18,782 nt of DNA. Origin: HyVt-560 sp964577195. GTDB lineage: Bacteria > Pseudomonadota > Gammaproteobacteria > UWMA-0217. The stretch spans positions 1 to 18,782 of the forward strand of contig CAZNYF010000040.1 in assembly GCA_964577195.1 (NCBI GenBank), in the 5' to 3' direction. Of this stretch, positions 1-7,384 are shown piece by piece. The translations under genes and the position numbers were made by a program. How positions within the stretch are numbered: position 1 is the first letter of the stretch; each line of letters opens with the position of its first letter. Below the pieces are notes generated by a model, which was given only the letters and a program-made list of their open reading frames with translations, was not told the origin of the DNA and made no database searches.

Positions 1-475
1 ATGTATCCATATCGGTGAGGATTTCTTCCAGCATTTGTGGATCGGGTTTGGAGCGTGTTTCATCGGCGCAGCGAGTGACTGAAAATAGCTCACTCAAGCC
101 GCTTTCATTTAAGACTTTATCCAATCCGGCGCGTGATTTTCCGGTAGCGACTGCTAAATAATACCCTGCCCGACGTAATTTAGTCAGCGTTGTTTCAACA
201 TCAGGGAAAAGCTGGCTAGAGGACTTGTCAGCCGCGAGAAACTTCTCTCGGAACGCCTGGCATGCAGCAACGATGGTTTGGTCATCAGAACCAGGTAGCA
301 GAGCGGTAATGGCTTCGGTCAAACCCAGGCCGATCACGCGGGACAGGTCATCTTCTGGTTGTGCGGCAAGGCCAACGGATTGCAATGAATGTTCCAGGCA
401 GCTGACGATATGCAGCTTGGAGTCCATCAAGGTGCCGTCCCAGTCGAAAATAATTAGATCGTATGATTTTTTCAT
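1..475 (-). CDS. HAD-family phosphatase (Gph-like), C-terminus cut by window edge
   Basis: Reading leftward from an ATG at 475, the frame stays open to base 1, giving 158 residues without a stop. The N-terminus carries the haloacid dehalogenase nucleophile motif DWDGTLMDS, with the first Asp as nucleophile and the second as acid/base. A helical cap follows, then motif II with Thr (VATGKSRAGL), and the Lys-containing motif III (SKPDPQML) near the edge. Motif IV would lie outside the window. The layout fits phosphoglycolate-phosphatase-like HAD hydrolases, usually about 215-230 residues, and a gene of this type commonly follows rluC. The substrate cannot be read from the sequence. It probably belongs to the rluC transcript, but a 104-bp inverted-repeat element now lies between the genes and ends 8 bp upstream of this ATG. 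I see no clear Shine-Dalgarno sequence in the remaining leader. Confidence 0.9.
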   Translation of the reverse strand, partial: MKKSYDLIIFDWDGTLMDSKLHIVSCLEHSLQSVGLAAQPEDDLSRVIGLGLTEAITALLPGSDDQTIVAACQAFREKFLAADKSSSQLFPDVETTLTKLRRAGYYLAVATGKSRAGLDKVLNESGLSELFSVTRCADETRSKPDPQMLEEILTDMDT

Positions 476-483
476 CGTTATTT

Positions 484-587
484 TAGTGCCTGAACGAAAA
501 GTGGCGCGTAGCGAGACCGTTCCAGATGCACAAGATTTCCGCTACAAGATATAGGTCGCAGTAGTGCTACTTTCCGTTCAGGCACTA
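484..587. repeat. 104-bp MITE-like inverted-repeat element between rluC and the HAD gene
   Basis: The left end 484-502 and right end 569-587 are inverted copies. The shared sequence is TAGTGCCTGAACG followed by one mismatch and AAAGT, and partial complementarity continues inward. Both ends begin and finish with TA, which could be a TA target duplication as in IS630/mariner-type elements; no longer flanking duplication is visible. The interior has no plausible reading frame and no transposase. The right arm overlaps the rluC end, so the last rluC codons and its TGA lie inside the repeat. Calling it a MITE is inference from the symmetrical ends and small size. Confidence 0.7.
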
Positions 588-1525
588 TGTGAGGTTAGAG
601 TGCTCAGCAAGGCTTCCAGTTCGGCAGGTAAGGGTGCATTAAAGTTCTGAAACTGATTCTCTGCTCCCCAGCGAAACCCAAGCGTCTTTGAGTGCAAAAA
701 TAATCGTTTCAAACCCCGTTTACGCCATTCTCGATTAATTTTAAAGTTGCCGTATTTATCATCACCGAGTACCGGATGTCCAATTTCTGCGGCCTGGACA
801 CGGATTTGATGGGTTCGACCTGTTTCCAGAGTGACTTCGACCAGCGTGGCATCAGCAAAAGTTTGGAGGGGATTAAATTCAGCGATAGCCAGTTTGCCTT
901 TTGGATCGACACGTGTTTTTTGCGAACGCTTGCTGTCAATACTAAGTTGATGCTCCAGCCGTCGAATGCCGCCATGCCAGCGACCCGACAGCAGCGCCAG
1001 ATATTTTTTGCTGACTTCGCCTAAGCGCCAGAGTTCATGAAGTTGAATGAGTGCCTGACGATTGCGCGCTAGTAACAGGCAGCCGGAGGTACTACGGTCG
1101 AGTCGGTGTACAAGCTCTAGAAACGCGTCCTTCTCTCTTGCCTGGCGTAATATTTCGATGACGCCGTGTTTAACATCGGATCCGGCATGCACGGCGATGC
1201 CGGAAGGTTTGTTCAATACGAGTAGATCGTCGTTGATCTCGATGATATTGCTGACGACTTTATCTATCAATGCATCGGGCACTCGTCCGGAATCTTCTCG
1301 TGGCTTTAAAACTACCGGCGGAAGTCTGACTTTGTCGCCAGCCTGTATCCGATAGCTCTGTTTGACGCGTCCGCCATTGACACGTACTTCCCCTTTGCGC
1401 AGCATTTTATAGACCCGTCCTTTGGGCAACTGGCGAAATTGGGCAAACAAAAAATTGTCGAGTCGTTGTCCCGCGCGGCTCTCATCGAGCACTACTGTGC
1501 GGGCTGGTTGGTAATTTGCATCCAT
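578..1525 (-). CDS. rluC: 23S rRNA pseudouridine synthase RluC
   Basis: The 315-residue product isomerises specific uridines of 23S rRNA to pseudouridine; in E. coli RluC acts at positions 955, 2504 and 2580. An S4 RNA-binding domain occupies about residues 17-75 (RLDNFL, then KGEVRVNGGRVK). The RsuA/RluA catalytic domain follows, with the active-site motif HRLDRSTSG placing the catalytic Asp at residue 143, next to its E. coli position. NKPSGIAVHAG and GRTHQIRVQ are further family motifs. Length is normal for the family. The ATG at 1525 is preceded by a GGA about 8 bases upstream. The gene diverges from rne, the usual gammaproteobacterial arrangement, and is probably co-transcribed with the HAD gene. 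The C-terminal residues and stop codon fall inside an inverted-repeat element, so the natural tail may have been altered by insertion. Confidence 0.95.
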   Translation of the reverse strand: MDANYQPARTVVLDESRAGQRLDNFLFAQFRQLPKGRVYKMLRKGEVRVNGGRVKQSYRIQAGDKVRLPPVVLKPREDSGRVPDALIDKVVSNIIEINDDLLVLNKPSGIAVHAGSDVKHGVIEILRQAREKDAFLELVHRLDRSTSGCLLLARNRQALIQLHELWRLGEVSKKYLALLSGRWHGGIRRLEHQLSIDSKRSQKTRVDPKGKLAIAEFNPLQTFADATLVEVTLETGRTHQIRVQAAEIGHPVLGDDKYGNFKINREWRKRGLKRLFLHSKTLGFRWGAENQFQNFNAPLPAELEALLSTLTSHSA

Positions 1526-1563
1526 AGGTTTTCCGAAAGCGTAATGTCCTGCAAATCAGTAGC

Positions 1564-1592
1564 TTGATGGCGGGATATAGAATTGCTATATT
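1564..1592 (+). promoter_or_regulatory. Candidate sigma-70 promoter for rne
   Basis: TTGATG (1564-1569) and TATATT (1587-1592) are separated by exactly 17 bases. Transcription would begin near 1599 and give a leader of about 368 nt. The E. coli rne leader is 361 nt and mediates RNase E autoregulation, so the length agreement supports this promoter. Confidence 0.5.
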
Positions 1593-1602
1593 AGCGCGGC
1601 AA
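1574..1602 (-). promoter_or_regulatory. Candidate sigma-70 promoter for rluC
   Basis: On the minus strand, TTGCCG (1597-1602) and TATATC (1574-1579) are separated by 17 bases. Each matches the consensus at four of six positions. It overlaps the rne promoter on the other strand, so the two could compete. This is a by-eye motif match only. Confidence 0.3.
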
Positions 1603-1966
1603 GAAGACTGCCTGAGAATGCATTATTTACGTTCTAGGTGTCAGTCTTTATCGGTATTGTAGCCGACGCAGATTTTTAAGGTCTATCCTGATTGATCAGA
1701 AACTAACCAATTTCTGAGCGCAACAATAAATTTTAGTGCTCATCAGGCGACCCGTCCCGCAGCTGTTGCATTCACAACGAATCCAGACATGCTGCTTTTT
1801 TTTACGAATTATACGTCCGTTTGATCCCGCCTCTGGTGGAATAAAACATGCCGCTTTTTATGGTCAATAGTTAGCGCAATACGGCTTGTCTTCCCGCTTA
1901 AAGATACGGTGAAAGGCATTTAGCCCCAGCAGATCGTTGGGATTGCTGCGGACGTCGAGAACTTAA
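1599..1966 (+). promoter_or_regulatory. Long rne 5' leader, probable autoregulatory region
   Basis: This stretch holds no convincing reading frame. Visible structure includes a short hairpin CCGCC-TCT-GGTGG around 1827-1839, a GTTG...CAAC stem near 1764-1777, and two near-identical copies of CATGCYGCTTTTT near 1788 and 1848. In E. coli, hairpins in the rne leader let RNase E destabilise its own mRNA. The same role here is inferred from position and length, not from conserved sequence I can identify. A weak GAG sits 7 bases before the rne ATG. Confidence 0.45.
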
Positions 1967-4612
1967 ATGAAAAGAATTTTAATCAATGCCACGCAGCAGG
2001 AAGAGCTGCGGGTCGCCATTGTCGATGGGCAGAAGCTTTATAACCTCGATATTGAGGTTCCTTCCAAAGAACAAAAGAAATCCAGCATATTCAAGGGCAA
2101 AGTCACTCGCGTAGAACCTAGCCTTGAAGCCTGTTTTGTAGAATATGGCTCCGAACGTCACGGGTTTTTACCCTTCAAAGAAATCTCCAAAAGCTACTGG
2201 AGCGAAGCCGCACTCAAATCTGATAAACGTCCTTCCATAAAGGATGCGATCAAATCCGGGCAAGAAGTGGTCGTTCAGGTAGAAAAAGAAGAGCGCGGCA
2301 ATAAAGGTGCTGCCCTCACAACCAAAGTGAGTCTCGCTGGTCGCTATTCTGTTTTGATGCCCACCGAAGCACGAGCTGGCGGTGTTTCTCGCCGCATCGA
2401 GGGAGAAGATCGAGCACAGGTTCGTGATGCATTTGCCAAGGTCAATAAGCCAGAAAATATGGGTGCTATTGTGCGTACAGCGGGTGTCGGGCGTAGCACC
2501 GAAGAGCTGCAATGGGATCTTGATTACCTGACAACGCTGTGGGAAGCCATCTCTAAGGCTGCCAAGGAAAAATCCGCACCGTTTCTGATTTATCACGATA
2601 GTAGCGTCATCATTCGCGCGTTGCGTGATCATTACGACAAAGATATCGGTCAGATCTTGATTGATAAGCCTGAGGTTTTTCAACAGGCTACAGATTTTGT
2701 TCGTCAGGTGATGCCGCATAACCTGCACAAGTTGAAATTCTACGATGAGGCAACGCCTTTATTTAGCCGCTTTCAAATTGAATCACAGATCGAGTCTGCC
2801 TTTCAGCGTGAAGTGACGCTGCCATCCGGTGGCGCGATTGTGATTGATCATACCGAGGCGTTGACCTCTATTGATATCAACTCCGGTCGTGCGACCAAGG
2901 GTAGTGATATCGAAGACACTGCTTTGAACACCAATCTGGAAGCTGCCTCGGAAGTTGCGCGGCAGCTGCGTTTGCGGGATTTGGGTGGATTATTCGTTAT
3001 TGATTTTATTGATATGGTAGTGAGTAAGAATCAACGCGCGGTGGAAAACAGGCTGCGTGATGAATTAAAAATGGATCGTGCCAGAGTCCGTACCAGCCGG
3101 ATTTCTCGCTTTGGTTTATTGGAGTTGTCGCGTCAGCGGTTGCGCCCTTCACTGGGTGAATCCAGTCAGGAAGTTTGTCGGGTTTGTGAGGGGCACGGCA
3201 CCGTGCGCAGCGCAGAATCATTGTCACTTTCGATCTTGCGATTACTGGGAGAGGAAGCCGCAAAGGATCATACCGGCACGATACTTGCGCATCTGCCAGT
3301 AGATGTTGCGACCTTTTTACTCAATGAAAAGCGTGCAGATCTAGCCGAGATGGAAAAGCTGCAAAAGGTTCGAATTGTGCTGGTACCGGATCAAAACTAC
3401 GAGCGTCCGCATTATTTACTGGAGCGACTTAAGGATTCTGAAAAAGAGCACGCTGGTGTTAATGCAAACAGTTACGACCTGGTTGAAAAGAAAGAGCCGG
3501 AAGTCTTTACGTCACAAGACCGAGTGGAGCCGCTTTCTGCACAGGCTGCGGTTCAGTCCGTGAAAATCGAAGGCTTTGCGCCGTCGCCACAACAAGCGCA
3601 GATTAACCAGCCTGCTGTAGCGTCCGAGCAACCCGGCTTATTCGTCAAGCTATGGAAAGGATTGTTTGGCGCTGGAGCTGCTACTGAAGAGACAACTGAG
3701 GAGAAGAAAACGCCACAGAAATCTCAGCAACGGCGCCCACAGCAAAATCGCGGTAGACATAATAATAATCAGCGTAGTCGTGGAAACCAGAACCGGCGCG
3801 GAAATCAACAGAACAATCAACGCAACAAGCAGCAGAACAACCAACAGAACAACCAACAGAACAACCAACAGAACAAATCGCAACAGCGGAAGCCGCAGAA
3901 TGCCAAACAAAATTCAGGCAATCAGTCGCAGCAGAAAAAAGAAGATCCGTCGCAGAACAAAACTGAAGATCCGTCGCAGAACAAAACTACTGACCAGCAG
4001 CAAGGTTCACTGCAGCAGGCTGGAAACTCCAACAACAATAGTGGAGGAAACCCCCGCCGGCGTAATAATCGTCGTCGCGGTCCCAGAGGCGGGCGGCGTA
4101 ATCACCGCAATAATGATCAGCAGTCGCAGCAGAGTCAGGCCGGAAATGAGAACCAGCCAGGGCAACAAAACCAGGCGGGAAATCAAAATCAGCAAGGTGT
4201 AGCGAAGGGTTCTGAGCAGAAATCTACTGGAAGTTCAGCGCCACAAGGCAATCAAAAATCTTCGAGCGAAGCAAAGCCTGAATCTAATGGGAATGTAAAA
4301 CCGCAGTCCGCAGCAAAGCCGCAGACCAGTTCGAAACCTCAGGATGCGAAACCCCAAGATCCGAAGCCGAAAGATTCTTCGCAGCCTAAGGCCGATCCCA
4401 AGCCACAAGCGGCGTCCAAACCACAGGCACCCGCTAAACCGCAGCCGACCTCGAAGCCAGCAGCGGAGGCGAAACCAGCCGCATCAACACCCAAACCCGC
4501 TGCCGAGCCGAAACCCCAAGCAGCACCAAAACCAAAACCTGCGGAGGCACCTAAGCCAACCGCAGCGGCTAAGCCTGAACCTTCTTCATCAGGGGAGAGT
4601 AAAGCGAGTTAA
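1967..4612 (+). CDS. rne: Ribonuclease E
   Basis: Endoribonuclease that cuts single-stranded AU-rich RNA in mRNA decay and rRNA/tRNA maturation, and scaffolds the degradosome at the inner membrane. The catalytic half (about residues 1-510) holds an S1 RNA-binding domain (roughly 37-119). The magnesium-binding aspartates are at 303 (SIDINSG) and 346 (VIDFIDM), and the zinc-link cysteines at 404 and 407 (CRVC); all four match E. coli numbering. The rest is low-complexity and probably disordered: QNNQ repeats (623-634), two EDPSQNKT units (659-674), an Arg-rich block (RRRNNRRRGPRGGRR, about 696-710) likely to bind RNA, and a Lys-Pro-Ala-rich tail. Tail sequences vary widely between species and I recognise no E. 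coli partner-binding motif. The stop TAA is part of a MITE-like element, so the native C-terminus may have been longer or different. Confidence 0.96.
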   Translation: MKRILINATQQEELRVAIVDGQKLYNLDIEVPSKEQKKSSIFKGKVTRVEPSLEACFVEYGSERHGFLPFKEISKSYWSEAALKSDKRPSIKDAIKSGQEVVVQVEKEERGNKGAALTTKVSLAGRYSVLMPTEARAGGVSRRIEGEDRAQVRDAFAKVNKPENMGAIVRTAGVGRSTEELQWDLDYLTTLWEAISKAAKEKSAPFLIYHDSSVIIRALRDHYDKDIGQILIDKPEVFQQATDFVRQVMPHNLHKLKFYDEATPLFSRFQIESQIESAFQREVTLPSGGAIVIDHTEALTSIDINSGRATKGSDIEDTALNTNLEAASEVARQLRLRDLGGLFVIDFIDMVVSKNQRAVENRLRDELKMDRARVRTSRISRFGLLELSRQRLRPSLGESSQEVCRVCEGHGTVRSAESLSLSILRLLGEEAAKDHTGTILAHLPVDVATFLLNEKRADLAEMEKLQKVRIVLVPDQNYERPHYLLERLKDSEKEHAGVNANSYDLVEKKEPEVFTSQDRVEPLSAQAAVQSVKIEGFAPSPQQAQINQPAVASEQPGLFVKLWKGLFGAGAATEETTEEKKTPQKSQQRRPQQNRGRHNNNQRSRGNQNRRGNQQNNQRNKQQNNQQNNQQNNQQNKSQQRKPQNAKQNSGNQSQQKKEDPSQNKTEDPSQNKTTDQQQGSLQQAGNSNNNSGGNPRRRNNRRRGPRGGRRNHRNNDQQSQQSQAGNENQPGQQNQAGNQNQQGVAKGSEQKSTGSSAPQGNQKSSSEAKPESNGNVKPQSAAKPQTSSKPQDAKPQDPKPKDSSQPKADPKPQAASKPQAPAKPQPTSKPAAEAKPAASTPKPAAEPKPQAAPKPKPAEAPKPTAAAKPEPSSSGESKAS
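3833..3876 (+). repeat. 12-bp in-frame tandem repeat in the rne tail
   Basis: The unit CAGAACAACCAA occurs three times in perfect tandem (3833-3868), followed by a partial fourth copy. It encodes repeated Gln-Asn-Asn-Gln. Because the unit is a multiple of three, copy-number change by slippage would keep the RNase E frame. Confidence 0.85.
3941..3988 (+). repeat. 24-bp perfect tandem duplication in the rne tail
   Basis: Two identical 24-bp units (3941-3964 and 3965-3988) each encode EDPSQNKT. The exact nucleotide identity suggests a recent duplication within the disordered tail. Confidence 0.85.
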
Positions 4613-4871
4613 GGGCATCTCTAATAATAGAAGTGTGATTTAGGGAATGCAGTAAATAGTGCATTTTTGACCCGAAAATGAGGAGAATATAAATACATGG
4701 ATGTATTGTAGTAGGGCAATGCAGGAGCAATTGCCGAGTGTGCTATTCGACGAGTTATGTCCAAGGATGGAAGGTATTTCGCAAGGAGCCAGGATGGCGG
4801 TGCGATTGGGGTGAAAAGGTGCTGTTTAATGCGTTTCATAAATTGTGCTTTTATTTTTAGAGGGCCCTTAA
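4609..4871 (+). repeat. 263-bp MITE-like element, copy 1, at the rne stop codon
   Basis: The element begins TTAAGGGCATCTCTAA and ends with the inverted TTAGAGGGCCCTTAA. A second copy lies at 7385-7600 in opposite orientation. The two share 66 identical bases (4675-4740) and close similarity at both ends, while copy 1 has about 48 extra bases in the interior. The core contains a hairpin AATACAT-GG-ATGTATT. It encodes no transposase. TTAA at both ends may be a target duplication or part of the terminal repeat. The TAA that stops rne is contributed by this element. Confidence 0.85.
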
Positions 4872-4877
4872 GGGTTG

Positions 4878-4900
4878 CCAGGACGCTTCTCGGAGCGCCT
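4878..4900 (+). other. Hairpin between the repeat and the rne terminator
   Basis: CAGGACGCT and AGCGCCTG pair over eight bases with one bulged A and a six-base loop. With no following T tract it is more likely an mRNA 3'-end structure than a terminator by itself. Confidence 0.4.
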
Positions 4901-4912
4901 GTTCTACACTAG

Positions 4913-4942
4913 AAAGCCCACGTTCTTAGAGCGTGGGCTTTT
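4913..4942. terminator. Bidirectional Rho-independent terminator
   Basis: AAAGCCCACG (4913-4922) and CGTGGGCTTT (4932-4941) form a perfect 10-bp stem with a 9-base loop, bordered by A and T runs. It can therefore serve rne on the plus strand and the phosphatase gene arriving on the minus strand. The element at 4609-4871 separates rne from this terminator by about 300 bases. Confidence 0.85.
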
Positions 4943-4980
4943 ACATTTAAAGCTGCTTTATAGCGAGATTAATATTTAAA

Positions 4981-5523
4981 CTAAATCCCGTTTACTTGCC
5001 GAATATGTGCAAGTAACCCCGCCGCTGCTTGCTCTGCCAAATCCAGCACCAAGTCAAAATCATCAGACTCACCGGTGAACGGATCAGGTACATCATGCCC
5101 CGCTTTTCCAGGTACATAATCCATAAATAGCTGAATCTTCGGCCAGCAAGACTTTGGGCAAACAGAGCGGACGTCCAGGAGATTGGAATCATCCATCACG
5201 ATGATGTGATCAAAGCCGGAACAGTCGGTTTTCTGAACTTGACGGGAGCGAAACATACTCAGATCGTAACCGCGCTCATCAGCGGCATGTTGGGCGCGAT
5301 GATCTGGTGGCTTGCCAGCATATTGAGAAATAGTGCCAGCGGAATCAATTTCAATTTGATCAGTGAGATTACTGGATTCAACCAATTGGGTGAAAACACC
5401 TTCAGAAGTCGGTGAGCGACAAATATTCGCCATACACACAAATAGCACAGAAATTTTATCTTCTGAGGGTTCTAAGGCGTTGACTGTGGTTTCTTTCTCA
5501 CGTTTGAAAAATTTTGCGAACAC
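4981..5523 (-). CDS. Low-molecular-weight protein tyrosine phosphatase
   Basis: The 180-residue product carries the phosphatase P-loop CMANICRS, with Cys30 as nucleophile and Arg36 binding phosphate. The general-acid motif DPF has its Asp at residue 147. Family members hydrolyse phosphotyrosine proteins, for example tyrosine autokinases of capsule export; some act as arsenate reductases. No such partner is in the window, so the substrate is unknown. The typical family length is about 150-160 residues; here roughly 24 extra residues precede the first strand (ISVLFVC). The start is a GTG at 5523, with AAAGGA 11 bases upstream. A later start is possible, although no ATG occurs before the P-loop. 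The gene diverges from glnB/K and ends at a bidirectional terminator. Confidence 0.92.
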   Translation of the reverse strand: MFAKFFKREKETTVNALEPSEDKISVLFVCMANICRSPTSEGVFTQLVESSNLTDQIEIDSAGTISQYAGKPPDHRAQHAADERGYDLSMFRSRQVQKTDCSGFDHIIVMDDSNLLDVRSVCPKSCWPKIQLFMDYVPGKAGHDVPDPFTGESDDFDLVLDLAEQAAAGLLAHIRQVNGI

Positions 5524-5558
5524 GTGGTTTGCTGTCCTTTATCTGTAAAGCGTCGTTG

Positions 5559-5587
5559 ATGATAGCACCCGGTTAATTTGCTAGTAT
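5559..5587. promoter_or_regulatory. Candidate divergent extended -10 promoters for the phosphatase and glnB/K
   Basis: On the minus strand, TGC-TATCAT (hexamer 5559-5564) is an extended -10 facing the phosphatase. On the plus strand, TGC-TAGTAT (hexamer 5582-5587) faces glnB/K, giving a leader of about 27 nt. Neither has a good -35 at normal spacing. A TGGCAC-N5-TTGC sigma-54 site, common before glnK, was not found. Confidence 0.3.
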
Positions 5588-5620
5588 GTACTGCTTCGCA
5601 AAAAACCATCCGGAACCCCC

Positions 5621-5959
5621 ATGAAATTAGTGACTGCAATTATAAAACCCTTCAAGTTGGACGATGTGCGAGAGGCTTTGTCAGAAATCGGCGTTCAAGG
5701 TATTACCGTAACAGAAGTTAAAGGATTTGGTCGACAGAAGGGACATACCGAACTGTATCGCGGCGCTGAATACGTGGTGGACTTTTTACCCAAGGTAAAA
5801 ATGGAAATCGCAGTCACTGCCGAGCAGGTAGAATCTGTGATTGAAGCAGTCTCCAACGCGGCGCGCACGGGTAAAATCGGAGATGGTAAAATCTTTGTTG
5901 CCAATCTTGAGCAAACCGTTCGTATTCGTACTGGTGAGCAAGGGCCAGAGGCACTTTAG
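5621..5959 (+). CDS. glnK: PII nitrogen regulatory protein (GlnB/GlnK)
   Basis: The 112-residue product is a trimeric PII signal protein that reads 2-oxoglutarate and ATP/ADP and, in its GlnK role, plugs the AmtB channel when ammonium is abundant. Full PII length is present. Tyr51 in the T-loop (ELYRGAEY) is the site uridylylated by GlnD, and the later GRTGKIGDGKIF-type signature is visible here as ARTGKIGDGKIF. GlnB and GlnK are hard to separate by sequence; the assignment as glnK rests on its position 119 bp upstream of amtB. The ATG at 5621 has a GGA six bases upstream. An extended -10 element precedes it; no sigma-54 promoter is apparent. Confidence 0.93.
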   Translation: MKLVTAIIKPFKLDDVREALSEIGVQGITVTEVKGFGRQKGHTELYRGAEYVVDFLPKVKMEIAVTAEQVESVIEAVSNAARTGKIGDGKIFVANLEQTVRIRTGEQGPEAL

Positions 5960-6078
5960 AGTTTATTACCGAGGCTCTTTTTAAGTTGAGCCGGTTGCAA
6001 AACCTGAATTAAATATAGGTTATCCACCACATACCACACCACTTAAAACTACTACTCTTAAATCCAAAGGAGATACTC

Positions 6079-7377
6079 ATGCAACTCAAACATGGGGTAT
6101 TCGTTTTACTCAGCAGCTTACTGCTCAGCACGCCTGCACTGGCAGAAGAAGCAACTTTAAATGGCGCTAATACCGCGTGGATTTTGACAGCGACCGCGCT
6201 GGTTTTATTCATGACATTGCCGGGGCTGGCATTATTTTATGGCGGCTTGGTTCGCAGCAAAAATGTACTGTCGATCTTAATGCAGTGTTTTGCCATAGCA
6301 GGCGTTGCGACTATCGTCTGGCTGGTTGCGGGCTACAGTATTGCATTTAGTGATGGCAATGATTATTTCGGCGGTTTATCCAAGTTTATGTTTAATGGGG
6401 TGATGGAAGATTCGCTTGTCGGAGATATTCCTGAACCACTGTTTGCATTGTTTCAAATGACTTTTGCGATTATTACACCTGCGCTTGTGATTGGCGGGTT
6501 TGCAGAAAGAATCAAATTTTCTGCGGTGCTTTTGTTTACTATTTTTTGGTTACTCATTGTTTACGCGCCCATCACACATTGGGTCTGGGGCGGTGGCTGG
6601 CTACAAAAAATGGGTTTGCTCGATTTTGCTGGTGGTACGGTTGTGCATATTACAGCGGGTTTTGCCGCACTTGTTGCCGCGATAATGGTGGGTAAACGCA
6701 CAGGCTTCCCTAAAAAAGCCATGCCACCACACAATATGACATTAACCATCGCCGGTGCTGGCATGTTATGGGTAGGCTGGTTTGGTTTTAACGGCGGATC
6801 CGCACTTGCTGCAAATGGTGATGCGGCAATGGCGATGCTGGTCACGCATATCTCAGCGGCTACTGCTGCAATTACCTGGATGTGCTACGAGTGGGTTAAG
6901 TTTGGAAAACCGACGGCACTCGGAACCGTGACAGGCATGGTTGCAGGATTGGGAACCATCACGCCCGCATCAGGGTTTGTTGGACCAGCAGGTGCTTTAG
7001 TGATCGGATTGCTCGCTGGCCTTGTTTGCTTTAATGCCACTATGGCGATTAAACGTAAATTCCATATTGATGATTCACTCGATGTATTCTCCGTCCATGG
7101 TGTAGGCGGAATACTCGGAACATTCCTTGCCGGCATATTTGCTTCTACAGAATTAGGATTGTTCAGCGGACAGGGTTTTGCAGAAGGGATCACTTCCATA
7201 CCCGAGCAATTAAAAGTTCAAGTCATCGGTATTGCAGCAACCGGTATTTATACCATTGTTGCTACCGTGATCATCTTAAAAGTCATTCAATGGATGGTAG
7301 GTTTGCGGGTTGATGAAAGCGAAGAATCCGTGGGTCTGGATATTGCTTACCACGATGAGCGTGGTTACGATTTATAG
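6079..7377 (+). CDS. amtB: Ammonium transporter AmtB
   Basis: The 432-residue inner-membrane ammonium channel begins with a cleavable signal peptide of about 22 residues (ending PALA) and continues with eleven expected membrane segments. The pore twin histidines are His190 (TVVHITAG) and His340 (SVHGVGG); after removal of 22 residues they become 168 and 318, the E. coli AmtB numbers. GWFGFNGGSALAAN and the conserved cytoplasmic C-terminal tail (VGLRVDESEE, HDERGYDL), which contacts GlnK, are intact. AAAGGAGAT lies just upstream of the ATG at 6079. The gene is co-directional with glnK and very likely part of one operon. A MITE-like element starts 7 bp after its stop. Confidence 0.97.
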   Translation: MQLKHGVFVLLSSLLLSTPALAEEATLNGANTAWILTATALVLFMTLPGLALFYGGLVRSKNVLSILMQCFAIAGVATIVWLVAGYSIAFSDGNDYFGGLSKFMFNGVMEDSLVGDIPEPLFALFQMTFAIITPALVIGGFAERIKFSAVLLFTIFWLLIVYAPITHWVWGGGWLQKMGLLDFAGGTVVHITAGFAALVAAIMVGKRTGFPKKAMPPHNMTLTIAGAGMLWVGWFGFNGGSALAANGDAAMAMLVTHISAATAAITWMCYEWVKFGKPTALGTVTGMVAGLGTITPASGFVGPAGALVIGLLAGLVCFNATMAIKRKFHIDDSLDVFSVHGVGGILGTFLAGIFASTELGLFSGQGFAEGITSIPEQLKVQVIGIAATGIYTIVATVIILKVIQWMVGLRVDESEESVGLDIAYHDERGYDL

Positions 7378-7384
7378 ATTAGTC

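Noticed and set aside
3666..4202. 178-residue frame inside the rne tail
   Set aside because: It is a shadow of the low-complexity Q/N/R-rich coding region; composition is skewed and the rne frame clearly explains the DNA.
5556..5600. Sigma-54 promoter before glnK
   Set aside because: TAGCAC and TTGC are present but the GG-to-GC distance is 16 rather than 12, so the site does not fit.
6885..7199. 104-residue minus-strand frame within amtB
   Set aside because: Antisense shadow of a confidently assigned transporter gene.
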